Shown: piece after piece, positions 56,555 to 63,781 of the stretch
Position numbering within the stretch: the first letter of the stretch is position 1
Layout of the letters: every line of letters starts with the position of its first letter
Source: Pseudonocardia sp.
Lineage (GTDB): Bacteria; Actinomycetota; Actinomycetes; Mycobacteriales; Pseudonocardiaceae
Reading direction: 5' to 3'
DNA: 64,000 bases
Assembly (NCBI RefSeq): GCF_029263155.1
Contig: NZ_JAJCYB010000073.1
Location: forward strand, 19,450-83,449
Position numbers and translations under genes: made by a program
Notes under the pieces: model-generated
The model's database searches: none
The model's input: only the letters and a program-made list of their open reading frames with translations
What the model was told of the DNA's origin: nothing

Positions 56555-57850
56555 ATGGCGGGACGTCCGGCGGCCGGCAAGGCACGCGCGAGAGGCAATA
56601 TCGGCACTCTCCGTAGCGGCGCGCTCAGGGTGCGCGTGTACGCCGGCGTCGACCCGGTGACGAAGCAGCGCCACGACCTGGTGGCCGTGATCCCTCCCGG
56701 CCCGAACGCGCGTCGAGAGGCGGAGCGGACCCTCGACCGGTTCCTGCACGAGATCGCGGAGCAACGGAACCCGCGCACGGCCGCGACGGTGGACCAGCTA
56801 CTCACCCGCTACCTCGACCAGTTCGACGGCGCGCCCAACACGCTCACGAACTACCGCAGCTACATGCGCAACCATGTCTCCCCGTTCATCGGGCACGTGA
56901 AGGTCGGCGCGCTCGATGCCGAGATCCTGGACGCGCTCTACACCGAGCTCCGCCGGTGCCGGCTGCACTGCAACGGCAAGCGCGGCCCGCAGCACTGGAG
57001 CCGTTACGAGCACGCGTGCGACCGCCGCTGCACCCGCCTGCACGTCTGTCGACCCCTGGGCGCGTCCGTCGTGCGCCACATCCACTTCCTCCTCTCCGGC
57101 GCGTTCGAGCGGGCCGTGCGGTGGCGGTGGGTGGGGATCAATCCGGTCACCATGGCGTCGCCGCCGGCCGCGCCGCGGCCGAACCCACAACCGCCATCAC
57201 CGCGTGAGGCGGCGCGGATTGTGGAGGAATCGTGGAAGGACCCGGACTGGGGTGCGCTGGTCTGGACGGCGATGACGACGGGCGCTCGCCGAGGCGAGCT
57301 GTGCGCGATCCGCCTGCACTCCGTCGATCTCGACGAGGGCCGCGAGACGTTGTGGCTGCGGCGGGCGATCCGCAAGGAGTATGGGGTGCTCGTCGAGGCG
57401 GAGCTGAAGACCCACCAGCAGCGCCGGGTCGCGCTCGACGTGGAGACGGCGGAGATCCTCCGCGAGCACATCACGCGCGCCCGTGCTCGCGCCGCCTCCT
57501 TCGGGCTCGTCCTGCCCGCCAGCGCCTTCCTGTTCTCCGGCGCGCCCGACAGCTCGACCTTCCCGATCCCGGACAGCCTGACGCAGCGATACGACCGCCT
57601 GGCCGTGCGGCTCGACATCGCGACGACGTTCCACCGGCTCCGGCACTACTCCGCTACCGAGCTCATCGCAGCCGGCGTCGACCCGCGCACTGTCGCGGGC
57701 CGGCTCGGCCACGGAGGTGGCGGAACGACGACCCTCAAGACGTACTCGGCATGGGTGTCTGAGGCCGATCAGCGTGCCGCATCCAGCCTCGGTTCACGTA
57801 TGCCGAGGCGTCCGGTCACGGCCAACCCACATGGCGAGAGAGGGCTCTGA
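56555..57850 (+). CDS. Tyrosine recombinase / integrase
   Basis: A 431-residue site-specific recombinase. An Arg-rich AP2-like N-arm is followed by the core-binding SAM-like domain (about 75-190), which has a cysteine/histidine-rich insert (Cys near 135, 139, 155, 159 and 165) that may bind zinc. The catalytic residues are Arg in TTGARRGEL (about 245), Lys in ELKTHQ (285), His/Arg in FHRLRHYSATEL (360 and 363), His in GRLGHGG (386) and Tyr in TLKTYSAW (397). Its place next to tRNA-Thr marks the element's left end. Confidence 0.94.
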   Translation: MAGRPAAGKARARGNIGTLRSGALRVRVYAGVDPVTKQRHDLVAVIPPGPNARREAERTLDRFLHEIAEQRNPRTAATVDQLLTRYLDQFDGAPNTLTNYRSYMRNHVSPFIGHVKVGALDAEILDALYTELRRCRLHCNGKRGPQHWSRYEHACDRRCTRLHVCRPLGASVVRHIHFLLSGAFERAVRWRWVGINPVTMASPPAAPRPNPQPPSPREAARIVEESWKDPDWGALVWTAMTTGARRGELCAIRLHSVDLDEGRETLWLRRAIRKEYGVLVEAELKTHQQRRVALDVETAEILREHITRARARAASFGLVLPASAFLFSGAPDSSTFPIPDSLTQRYDRLAVRLDIATTFHRLRHYSATELIAAGVDPRTVAGRLGHGGGGTTTLKTYSAWVSEADQRAASSLGSRMPRRPVTANPHGERGL

Positions 57851-58009
57851 TGAACCAACCTGCGCATTGCTTGCCGAAGGGCCGGTCGCCGAGCGCTTCC
57901 CGTTACGCACCGTGTGTAAGGTCGGCCGCAGACTCCAGGGCACAGCAGGCTTGCGTAGCCGGACCAAGGTCTGTTAGCGCAACGTCGGAGCCGAACACGA
58001 GAGGTCGAT
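57851..58009. other. Intergenic region between integrase and cargo operon
   Basis: The 159 bases hold no supported gene. GC content begins to fall here. The promoter for the two-gene cargo operon should lie in this stretch. Confidence 0.5.
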
Positions 58010-58564
58010 TTGCCCCCACCAGCCTCGTTCCCCGCCGTACACTCCGCGGGCATCGCTTACGGGACGCTGCAAGACAACGAGTGTCGTCAACAGTGGAGCA
58101 TCGCCAACGTCCAGGCCGTCGTCACGGCTGCGCGATGTGCGTTAGAGAACATCCGTATCGACTACGAGGGGGTCGACGCTGTGATCCGGCAATCGGCGGA
58201 CCATGACCTCTACGACTCTCTAGCGATCGACGTGCAGCTCAAGTGCACCTCTCAAATATCGAATATCGCGGATGATCACATCAAGTGGCGCCTCAGCAAG
58301 AAGCACTACGACAAACTCTCCTCTGTGCGCCACTACAACCCCAGGATATTAGTTGTTTGCACCGCGCCATTAGACTTCACAACTTGGCTCAACGTTAGCG
58401 ACGACGAGCTGCTCCTTAAAGGTTGTGGCTATTGGCAGAACCTGCATGGCTGGCCGGCATTTGACGGCGACAGCAAGACCATTGAGGTACCTCGCTCCAA
58501 TCAGTTTAACGTTGAGCAGCTCCTCGGAATGCTACATCGTGTCGGTTCGGGGGGAAGGCCATGA
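58010..58564 (+). CDS. DUF4365-like protein, possible PD-(D/E)xK nuclease fold
   Basis: A 184-residue protein from a TTG at 58010, with GAGAGG a few bases before it. The pattern of DUF4365 can be recognised: ALENIRIDYEGVDAVIR (Asp about 56), then LAIDVQLKCTSQ (Asp 74, Gln 76, Lys 78), HIKWRLSKKHYDKL and PRILVVCTAPLDFTTWL. D...(x)QxK is the variant nuclease core seen in several PD-(D/E)xK families. The stop overlaps the next ATG (ATGA). Codon use is less GC-biased than in the flanking chromosome, which points to transfer. Role unknown; defence is a reasonable guess. Confidence 0.7.
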   Translation: MPPPASFPAVHSAGIAYGTLQDNECRQQWSIANVQAVVTAARCALENIRIDYEGVDAVIRQSADHDLYDSLAIDVQLKCTSQISNIADDHIKWRLSKKHYDKLSSVRHYNPRILVVCTAPLDFTTWLNVSDDELLLKGCGYWQNLHGWPAFDGDSKTIEVPRSNQFNVEQLLGMLHRVGSGGRP

Positions 58565-59844
58565 GGAGCCTCCCCATCCGCGAGCTTCCGTCCGAACTTG
58601 CGTCCCCGAGCAACCTGGCAAGCTACTTGGCTGGCGCCGGGTGGGAGCTGGCCGCCTCAGATGCGGCCCGGATGGTTTGGGCGCTCCCGGGTCGTGGACG
58701 ACCAACGACCATCCTGCTTCCACTGGACTCCACATATGTCGACTACTCAGATCGATTGAACGAAGCCGTTGCGAAACTATGCGCAGTCAACGAGTGGGAC
58801 GTTGAGCAGCTCGCGGTCAACATCATTCAATCCCGATCCGACATACTTTTTATCCGCGCAGATCAAGCAACGTACGGAGACAGCATTCCACTTCGCCAAG
58901 CGGAGAAGCTTCTTGTCGGATCAGCCGACATGCTCATGGCGGCGGCGCGGGCAGCAATCGCACCGAGGGCGCATTTTAAGGGGAAATCTCCCGACCTCGC
59001 CAAAGAGTTCCTTGACCAGGATGTCCGCTTCGGGCATACGCGGCGTGGTAGCTTTATCCTAACGATCGTCACTAGCCTAGCTGACCGATCCTCAACCGAA
59101 CAGTCTGATCGACCTGTGGGTGACGAAGAGGTCGTTGGCGGCACCTCACAATCAGCACCGAGTGAGTTCGCGGACGGTCAATCGCAACCGCCATCGGATG
59201 CATCGCCACCCGATGCGCCAGACGAAGTTCTGGTTTCGCCGCCGATCGGTGACCGCGATAGACTCCGCATCCCCCCTTATCAACGCCAGGTGATGACAAC
59301 CCTCGCCCGCGGGCTCGGCGCCGCACAAGAGTTGTTTCAAGCTGCGTCTACAATCTCTATGGATGACGCCGTTCGACTAGGCCTCAGCAGTAACCTCTTG
59401 GACTCCCTCGACGGCATGTCTGATTTTGAGGGACTTCACGCACTCGACATGAGTTTTCAATGGTCACCTTCTGAGCCGAGCCCACCGGAAACGCCTCAAC
59501 GGGTCATCATCCCGCGAGCGTCCTTTGTCCAGTTCAAACCAGTATCTGACGCGTTGAAAGACGCTCCGACGAGTCGGACCGATACCATTTACGGCCGGGT
59601 ATCGCGTCTCGACGTTGACGACAAGGAGCACGGAGCCGGCGAAGGGGTTTTCACCATTAAGGGAGTAACGGGCAGTGCCGACAATCAGTCGGCGCGAATG
59701 TTGCTTAGCGGGAGGAGCTACGTAAGAGTATATCAGGCACTTCGCTCAAGAAAGCTAGTCGTTGTCACCGGAACCCTCGAGAAGGTCAAGGGAACTTGGT
59801 GGATGACCGGCGACGTTGAGGTCGAGGACGTCCGTGAAGCGTAG
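58561..59844 (+). CDS. Unrecognised 427-aa cargo protein
   Basis: I do not recognise a named family. The first 175 residues look globular and mixed alpha/beta (SNLASYLAGAGWELAASD, ILFIRADQATYGDSIPLRQAE, FGHTRRGSFILTIVTSL). Residues about 175-230 are a low-complexity linker rich in Ser, Pro, Asp and Gln. The last 85 residues are strongly beta-rich (TIYGRVSRLDVDDKE, LLSGRSYVRVYQALRS, KLVVVTGTLEKVKGTWWM) and resemble an OB-like barrel. There is no signal or membrane segment. It is translationally coupled to the DUF4365-like gene, so the two proteins probably work together. Confidence 0.7.
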   Translation: MRSLPIRELPSELASPSNLASYLAGAGWELAASDAARMVWALPGRGRPTTILLPLDSTYVDYSDRLNEAVAKLCAVNEWDVEQLAVNIIQSRSDILFIRADQATYGDSIPLRQAEKLLVGSADMLMAAARAAIAPRAHFKGKSPDLAKEFLDQDVRFGHTRRGSFILTIVTSLADRSSTEQSDRPVGDEEVVGGTSQSAPSEFADGQSQPPSDASPPDAPDEVLVSPPIGDRDRLRIPPYQRQVMTTLARGLGAAQELFQAASTISMDDAVRLGLSSNLLDSLDGMSDFEGLHALDMSFQWSPSEPSPPETPQRVIIPRASFVQFKPVSDALKDAPTSRTDTIYGRVSRLDVDDKEHGAGEGVFTIKGVTGSADNQSARMLLSGRSYVRVYQALRSRKLVVVTGTLEKVKGTWWMTGDVEVEDVREA

Positions 59845-59858
59845 CGGTTAGGGTCGAC

Positions 59859-60797
59859 CTATGAATTGTCGGCCTCGCCTATTGCGTGGGTAACAATATT
59901 GTCCGAATCTTCGGGAACGAAGAGACTCTTATAGCCGCCGCCGAACCTTGAGAAGATCTCTGCTATTGCTTCAGCTTCGTAATCGGCGAGGGGTACGCGG
60001 ACCATTGTTTCGAGGTATCCGCCCGCCATGCGCGCGGGCGTCTCTGTCGGATGACTTCGAGCCGTTTCGCTAAACTGTCGAATTATCGGCGCCCACTCGG
60101 TTCGGTTCTGGGTCTTTAGCTCGATTACGCGCACTGGTTCCGTTCGGATCTCCACGCCGGGAACTAAGCCGTCGAGTGTTCGCAAGGGGTAGCGAACACA
60201 AGTTACTCCGTTCAGTTCTTTCAGCATTCCGTCAGGAACTTCGACCCAATGGAAGCGCAGCTGCCCCGTTGAAGGCATTAGTCGGATCACTTGATGCGGA
60301 TGACTGCTGTCATCAATAGTCGCTACGCATTCGTAGATTACTCGTCGACAGAGTGTGGACACGGCCAACAGGAGGAGTGTGGTGATATCGATAGCCTCCT
60401 TGGCGCTTAGCTCGTCAGGAACCGCGTACTCATGCTCCATCAAGTTCCGCTCGACATTAAGACGACGAAACACTGAAATGGGCAGGAGCGATGCGTAGTC
60501 AAGCAATTCGAGCCGCTGCGGAAAATTGAGGCGGGCATTACCTGCTAACAAGCCGTAGGCTGACAACGCTTCGTCGATAGCAAGATGAATAGCGCGCTTG
60601 CAGTTGCCAAGGGCGTTCACCCTGCCTCTTTCGGCACCCTCTCTAATGTCGGAAACAGCGAAACTCAGGTACGTCTGGGCTACAACGCCGTCGGATCGAG
60701 CGGGCATCCCTCCTGTCTGTACCGTCGGGCTGTAGCACTTGATCGGGTGGTCAGGCTCGTCAGGAAAGATTAAGTGCACCGCCCGATACCTCCACAT
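59859..60797 (-). CDS. HEPN-like domain protein
   Basis: A 312-residue protein on the opposite strand, ending 14 bases from the previous gene. A helical segment has RRLNVERNLMEHEYAVP; RNLMEH (about 117-122) is the R-x4-H motif of HEPN ribonucleases, with a polar residue after the Arg as in active members. The surrounding helices (HLAIDEALSAYGLL before, AIDITTLLLLAVSTLC after) fit a four-helix HEPN bundle. The C-terminal half is beta-rich and unknown. No MNT-type antitoxin gene is adjacent. AT-richer than the host genes. Confidence 0.6.
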   Translation of the reverse strand: MWRYRAVHLIFPDEPDHPIKCYSPTVQTGGMPARSDGVVAQTYLSFAVSDIREGAERGRVNALGNCKRAIHLAIDEALSAYGLLAGNARLNFPQRLELLDYASLLPISVFRRLNVERNLMEHEYAVPDELSAKEAIDITTLLLLAVSTLCRRVIYECVATIDDSSHPHQVIRLMPSTGQLRFHWVEVPDGMLKELNGVTCVRYPLRTLDGLVPGVEIRTEPVRVIELKTQNRTEWAPIIRQFSETARSHPTETPARMAGGYLETMVRVPLADYEAEAIAEIFSRFGGGYKSLFVPEDSDNIVTHAIGEADNS

Positions 60798-60976
60798 GCG
60801 CTTTCCAAGGACTAGCTGGAGCAGAACAGCCTAGCGCGGGTCGACGGCAAAGGCTTCCGGGCTTGCTGATTTTCTGCCGCAGAGACCGGCAGGCAGTCGC
60901 ACGCTCCGCGGCGCCACCTTGACCAGAAGTAGGAACGTTGAGCGTGCATGGTGACATACAGCCGTACTCTCGCTGT

Positions 60977-61315
60977 GTGACTGAGGTACTGACTGTCTCG
61001 ACAGCTACTCCGAGCCGCGATGCCGGGCTGCGACTTGCCGAGTCTGCGATAGGCGCAGGACTCGCTGCTGGTGGGCAGGTCTCCGGGCCGGTGGCATCGG
61101 TGTTCTGGCACAACGGCGAGTTCGGGCAAGGCGAGGAGTGGGTTGTCTCGTTCAAGACCACCGCTGCACGGTATGCAGAGCTCGAGACCCACCTCATTGA
61201 GTACCACGAGTGGAAGAACCCCGAGGTGACGGCTGTGCCGCTCGCTCGCGCCTCAGCGGCGTACGTCGAGTGGGTGGAGCGCGTGACTGCCAAGAAGGTC
61301 GCGGACGACGGGTAG
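60977..61315 (+). CDS. cutA: CutA-like protein
   Basis: A 112-residue protein with the CutA1 fold pattern: VLTVSTATPSRDAGLRLAESAIGAGLAAGGQV, VASVFWHNGEFGQGEEWVVSFKTTAARYAELETHL, IEYHEWKNPEVTAVPLARASAAYVEWVERV. The family forms trimers and was named for divalent-cation tolerance, though its real role is unclear. The GTG at 60977 is chosen because the fold begins there. Its 3' end overlaps the convergent regulator gene by 63 bases. Finding cutA inside a mobile element is unusual. Confidence 0.8.
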   Translation: MTEVLTVSTATPSRDAGLRLAESAIGAGLAAGGQVSGPVASVFWHNGEFGQGEEWVVSFKTTAARYAELETHLIEYHEWKNPEVTAVPLARASAAYVEWVERVTAKKVADDG

Positions 61316-62620
61316 GTCGCCGTGCTCGGCGAGCCGACCCGCGACCTTCACGAGGCGCTCGCGCGGACGGACCGACGACACGTTGCCCATGACGGCGAGG
61401 CTTGACTCCACGACCGTGGCGGCCTGCTCGATCTCGCCGGCGTCGATGTACGAGTCGGCCAACCACGATGAGTAGAGCGCCTTGTCCCGTGAATGCGCGT
61501 CGCTGTAGCGCGCGAGCGCGGACTCCAGTACCGGCACGGCGCGCAACGGGCGGCGCAGCTCGCTCCAGCATCGGCCGGTCATGATCGCGAGTTCGGTCTC
61601 GTCGGTCCACGCCGCGTAGTCCGGTGTCTGGCCGTCGGTGAGCGCGAGAGCGTCCTCCGCGCGGCCGAGGCAGCGGGCCGTGGCGTCCGCGTCGCCGTCG
61701 AGGGCGAACGTCCAGGCGGCGCGGGACAGGAGCAGTGCGCGGACTCCAGGGTCGACGCCCGGTTGGTCTGCGGCGTGCACCGACTTCTCCGAGATCGTGC
61801 GGGCGGGTCGACCGAGGCCGATGAGCTGGTAGGCGTGGAAGGCGAGGGCGTTGCCGGCGAGTCCGGCGTCGCCCGCCTCCGTCGCCGCTGCGTGGCTGCG
61901 CCGGTAGTGGTCGCTCGCGTCGCCGTGCCATCCCGCGTCGAACGCCGCCCAGCCGGCCTGCTGCGACTGCTCGGCGTGCAGGGCGAGGAGGCTGCGGTGC
62001 ACCGACTCCTGACCGACACCCTCGCGGAGCAGGTGGCCGGTCAGCTCCGCTTCCGCTGCGTAGAGCCGGTAGGTGTCGCCTCCACCGAGCGTGGCGTCGA
62101 GCTTGCGGAGGCTGACGAGGCGCTGCCGCAGCTCGTTGACGACGTCCTGCGTGGCGCTGCCCGCGCCGGGTCCGCCGCCGACGACCGCAGCGAGCAGGCC
62201 GGAGATCGCGAGCGTGGAGCCCGTGCGGAGGAAGTCGCGTCGCTGCACCGAGGGGTCACCGTCTCCCAGGTCGAAGTCGTCAGCGGTCGTCACCGACGCT
62301 AGGGACGGTTCGGAGACGTCGACAGGGCAAGTCCCCGGCATTCGGGGCGTGGTGATTGCGGGCCCGAGGTCCCCGGGCGGAGGGGCGCCAAGCTGCTCGA
62401 GCAGTCGCCGATAGACGGCCTGTGGCCGCTTGACGCGCCCGTTCTCCCACCGGTTGATGAGTCGCGCGTCCAGCGACGTGCCGCGCTCCTCCTTGCGCTC
62501 CCACGCGATGCGGACGACCTGGGCGGCGAGTTCCTCCTGCGACCAGTTCATCGTCTCGCTGCGCCACCGGCGTAAGCGATGGCCCCACGGTTCGTCGGTC
62601 GCGTCCTGCGTGCCGGTCAT
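61253..62620 (-). CDS. Helix-turn-helix regulator with TPR-like C-terminus
   Basis: A 455-residue protein of a type common in actinobacterial mobile elements. The N-terminal XRE-like domain reads WGHRLRRWRSETMNWSQEELAAQVV and RLINRWENGRVKRPQAVYRRLLEQ. A twin-arginine-like stretch follows (RRDFLRTGSTLAISGLLAAVVGG, about 145-167), then about 270 helical residues with TPR-like repeats (AGWAAFDAGWHGDASDHYRRS, AVPVLESALARYSDA). It probably senses a ligand or peptide and controls element genes. ATG at 62620. Confidence 0.82.
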   Translation of the reverse strand: MTGTQDATDEPWGHRLRRWRSETMNWSQEELAAQVVRIAWERKEERGTSLDARLINRWENGRVKRPQAVYRRLLEQLGAPPPGDLGPAITTPRMPGTCPVDVSEPSLASVTTADDFDLGDGDPSVQRRDFLRTGSTLAISGLLAAVVGGGPGAGSATQDVVNELRQRLVSLRKLDATLGGGDTYRLYAAEAELTGHLLREGVGQESVHRSLLALHAEQSQQAGWAAFDAGWHGDASDHYRRSHAAATEAGDAGLAGNALAFHAYQLIGLGRPARTISEKSVHAADQPGVDPGVRALLLSRAAWTFALDGDADATARCLGRAEDALALTDGQTPDYAAWTDETELAIMTGRCWSELRRPLRAVPVLESALARYSDAHSRDKALYSSWLADSYIDAGEIEQAATVVESSLAVMGNVSSVRPRERLVKVAGRLAEHGDLPVVRDLLGSHALHPLDVRR

Positions 62621-62722
62621 GGTCGGTCCTCCGCCGCCTACCGCTGGAATGCCGGGGTTCTGCCGTGCGGTGCCGGGCGTTTGACCTGCGTTGTCTCGCC
62701 CGGAGTCGCGATCGTCATCGGC

Positions 62723-62896
62723 ATGAACCCCAGTGCACCACAGCCTCCCGACAGTCCGGGGGCGATTCAGGAACTCCGGGCAGAGGTTGTAGTGGCGCTG
62801 GAGCGCGTCGAGCGGCTCAGGATGGCTCGTCGTCGGCACCTAGCCGACGTTCGATGGCGTCGAGCCGTCGGTAGATCGCAGTCAGGTCCGCCTTGA
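62723..62896 (+). CDS. Possible small helical protein
   Basis: A 57-residue frame starting MNPSAPQPPDSPGAIQELRAEV and continuing with an amphipathic helix (ALERVERLRMARRRHLAD). It lies in the 196-base gap between two minus-strand regulators and overlaps the 3' end of the right one by 80 bases. There is no clear ribosome binding site. It could be real, but chance cannot be excluded in GC-rich DNA. Confidence 0.3.
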   Translation: MNPSAPQPPDSPGAIQELRAEVVVALERVERLRMARRRHLADVRWRRAVGRSQSGPP

Positions 62897-63173
62897 CCGC
62901 GTCCAGTTCAGCGAGAACCGGGTCGTCCTGGTCGACGTCCGTCACCGGCTGTCCCTCGAGGATCCGCGCGATCTGATCGCCGGGCCAGCCGAGGGCTTCG
63001 GAGACGGCGGCCAGTGTCCGCGGATTGCGTCGGCGCGGCTGCAGGTTCTGCTGCAGTTCCCGGACGGTCATGAGCGCCACGCCGGCACGCGACGCCAGGT
63101 CCGCCTGCGTCATGTCGATCTCGGCCATGCGGGCCCGGATCGCCGCGGCAACGCCGTCCCAGTCCTTCGCCAC
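62817..63173 (-). CDS. XRE family transcriptional regulator
   Basis: A 118-residue regulator. The helix-turn-helix reads AAIRARMAEIDMTQADLASRAGVALMTVRELQQN (about 10-43), then RNPRTLAAVSEALGWPGDQIARILEG. A short coiled-coil-like tail follows (VLAELDAVKADLTAIYRRLDAIERRL). The GTG at 63173 has GGAGG five bases upstream and is preferred over a longer frame from 63293. It is divergent from the excisionase and likely acts on the palindrome between them. Confidence 0.85.
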   Translation of the reverse strand: MAKDWDGVAAAIRARMAEIDMTQADLASRAGVALMTVRELQQNLQPRRRNPRTLAAVSEALGWPGDQIARILEGQPVTDVDQDDPVLAELDAVKADLTAIYRRLDAIERRLGADDEPS

Positions 63174-63260
63174 ACGTACCTCCGCGCCTGCTGATTTCAG
63201 TACCGAGGCTAGCGGCCTATCCACAGCGTGCCGGCGACGACAGCGCAACTGGCTAACGTG

Positions 63261-63278
63261 AGTGCTAATATTAGTACT
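63261..63278. promoter_or_regulatory. Operator-like palindrome upstream of the excisionase gene
   Basis: AGTGCTAATATTAGTACT is an 18-base palindrome with one mismatched pair, in the AT-rich part of the 146-base divergent gap between the XRE regulator and the excisionase. It lies 42 bases before the excisionase ATG, a good place for repression of excision genes. Confidence 0.6.
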
Positions 63279-63319
63279 GCGGTTAGTCCTCAAGTGGTTC
63301 CCGAGTCAGGAGTGAAGCC

Positions 63320-63556
63320 ATGAGGAAGTTCTCGCCCCAGGTGGTCACGGCAGCGCCGAAGTTCTACAGCGTCGCCCAGGTCGCCGCCATGTTCGGCATG
63401 TCGCCGATGACCCTCTACCGCGCCATCGCCGCGGGGGAGTTCCCGGCCGTCCGCATCCGCGGCCGGTTGATCGTCCCGGCGAAGGCCGTCGACGCGATGG
63501 CCGACACGGCCACCGCGGAGCAGACCGTCGTCGACGCCGCCGGGTGGGTGGTGTGA
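63320..63556 (+). CDS. Excisionase-type DNA-binding protein
   Basis: A 78-residue MerR-like/excisionase family protein: FYSVAQVAAMFGMSPMTLYRAIAAGEFPAVRIRGRLIVPAKAVDAMAD. This is the helix-turn-helix_17 (excise) pattern used to direct excision of integrated elements or to regulate replication genes. ATG at 63320. It is the first of a tightly packed plus-strand set. Confidence 0.88.
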   Translation: MRKFSPQVVTAAPKFYSVAQVAAMFGMSPMTLYRAIAAGEFPAVRIRGRLIVPAKAVDAMADTATAEQTVVDAAGWVV

Positions 63557-63559
63557 GCC

Positions 63560-63781
63560 GTGGGAACGATCGGAGTCCTGATCTTCTTCGCCGTCGTCGG
63601 CGCGGTGATCTGCGCGAAGGCACGCAGCGCGGGCGGAGCGGTGGTGTTCGCGCTCATCGCGCTCGGGCTGTTCATCTCCACCCCGGCCGGAGCCGGGCTG
63701 CCGGGGATGCTGACCGATTTCATGTCGTCGGTGTCGCAGGCGTCGGAGCCGCTCACCGGGGGTTCGGAGGCGGTGGGATGA
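63560..63781 (+). CDS. Small membrane protein of the integrative element
   Basis: A 73-residue protein with two hydrophobic segments (GVLIFFAVVGAVICAKA and AVVFALIALGLFIST) and a short polar tail. It starts at a GTG three bases after the excisionase stop. Similar small membrane proteins occur at this point in actinobacterial integrative elements; their function is unknown. Confidence 0.65.
   Translation: MGTIGVLIFFAVVGAVICAKARSAGGAVVFALIALGLFISTPAGAGLPGMLTDFMSSVSQASEPLTGGSEAVG

Noticed and set aside
57717..57977. An 86-codon frame at the integrase 3' end
   Set aside because: It overlaps the integrase and shows no ribosome binding site or recognisable pattern.
58769..59340. Short frames on both strands within the 427-aa cargo gene
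   Set aside because: They have no start signals and lie inside a longer frame that is coupled to the upstream gene and shows protein-like composition.
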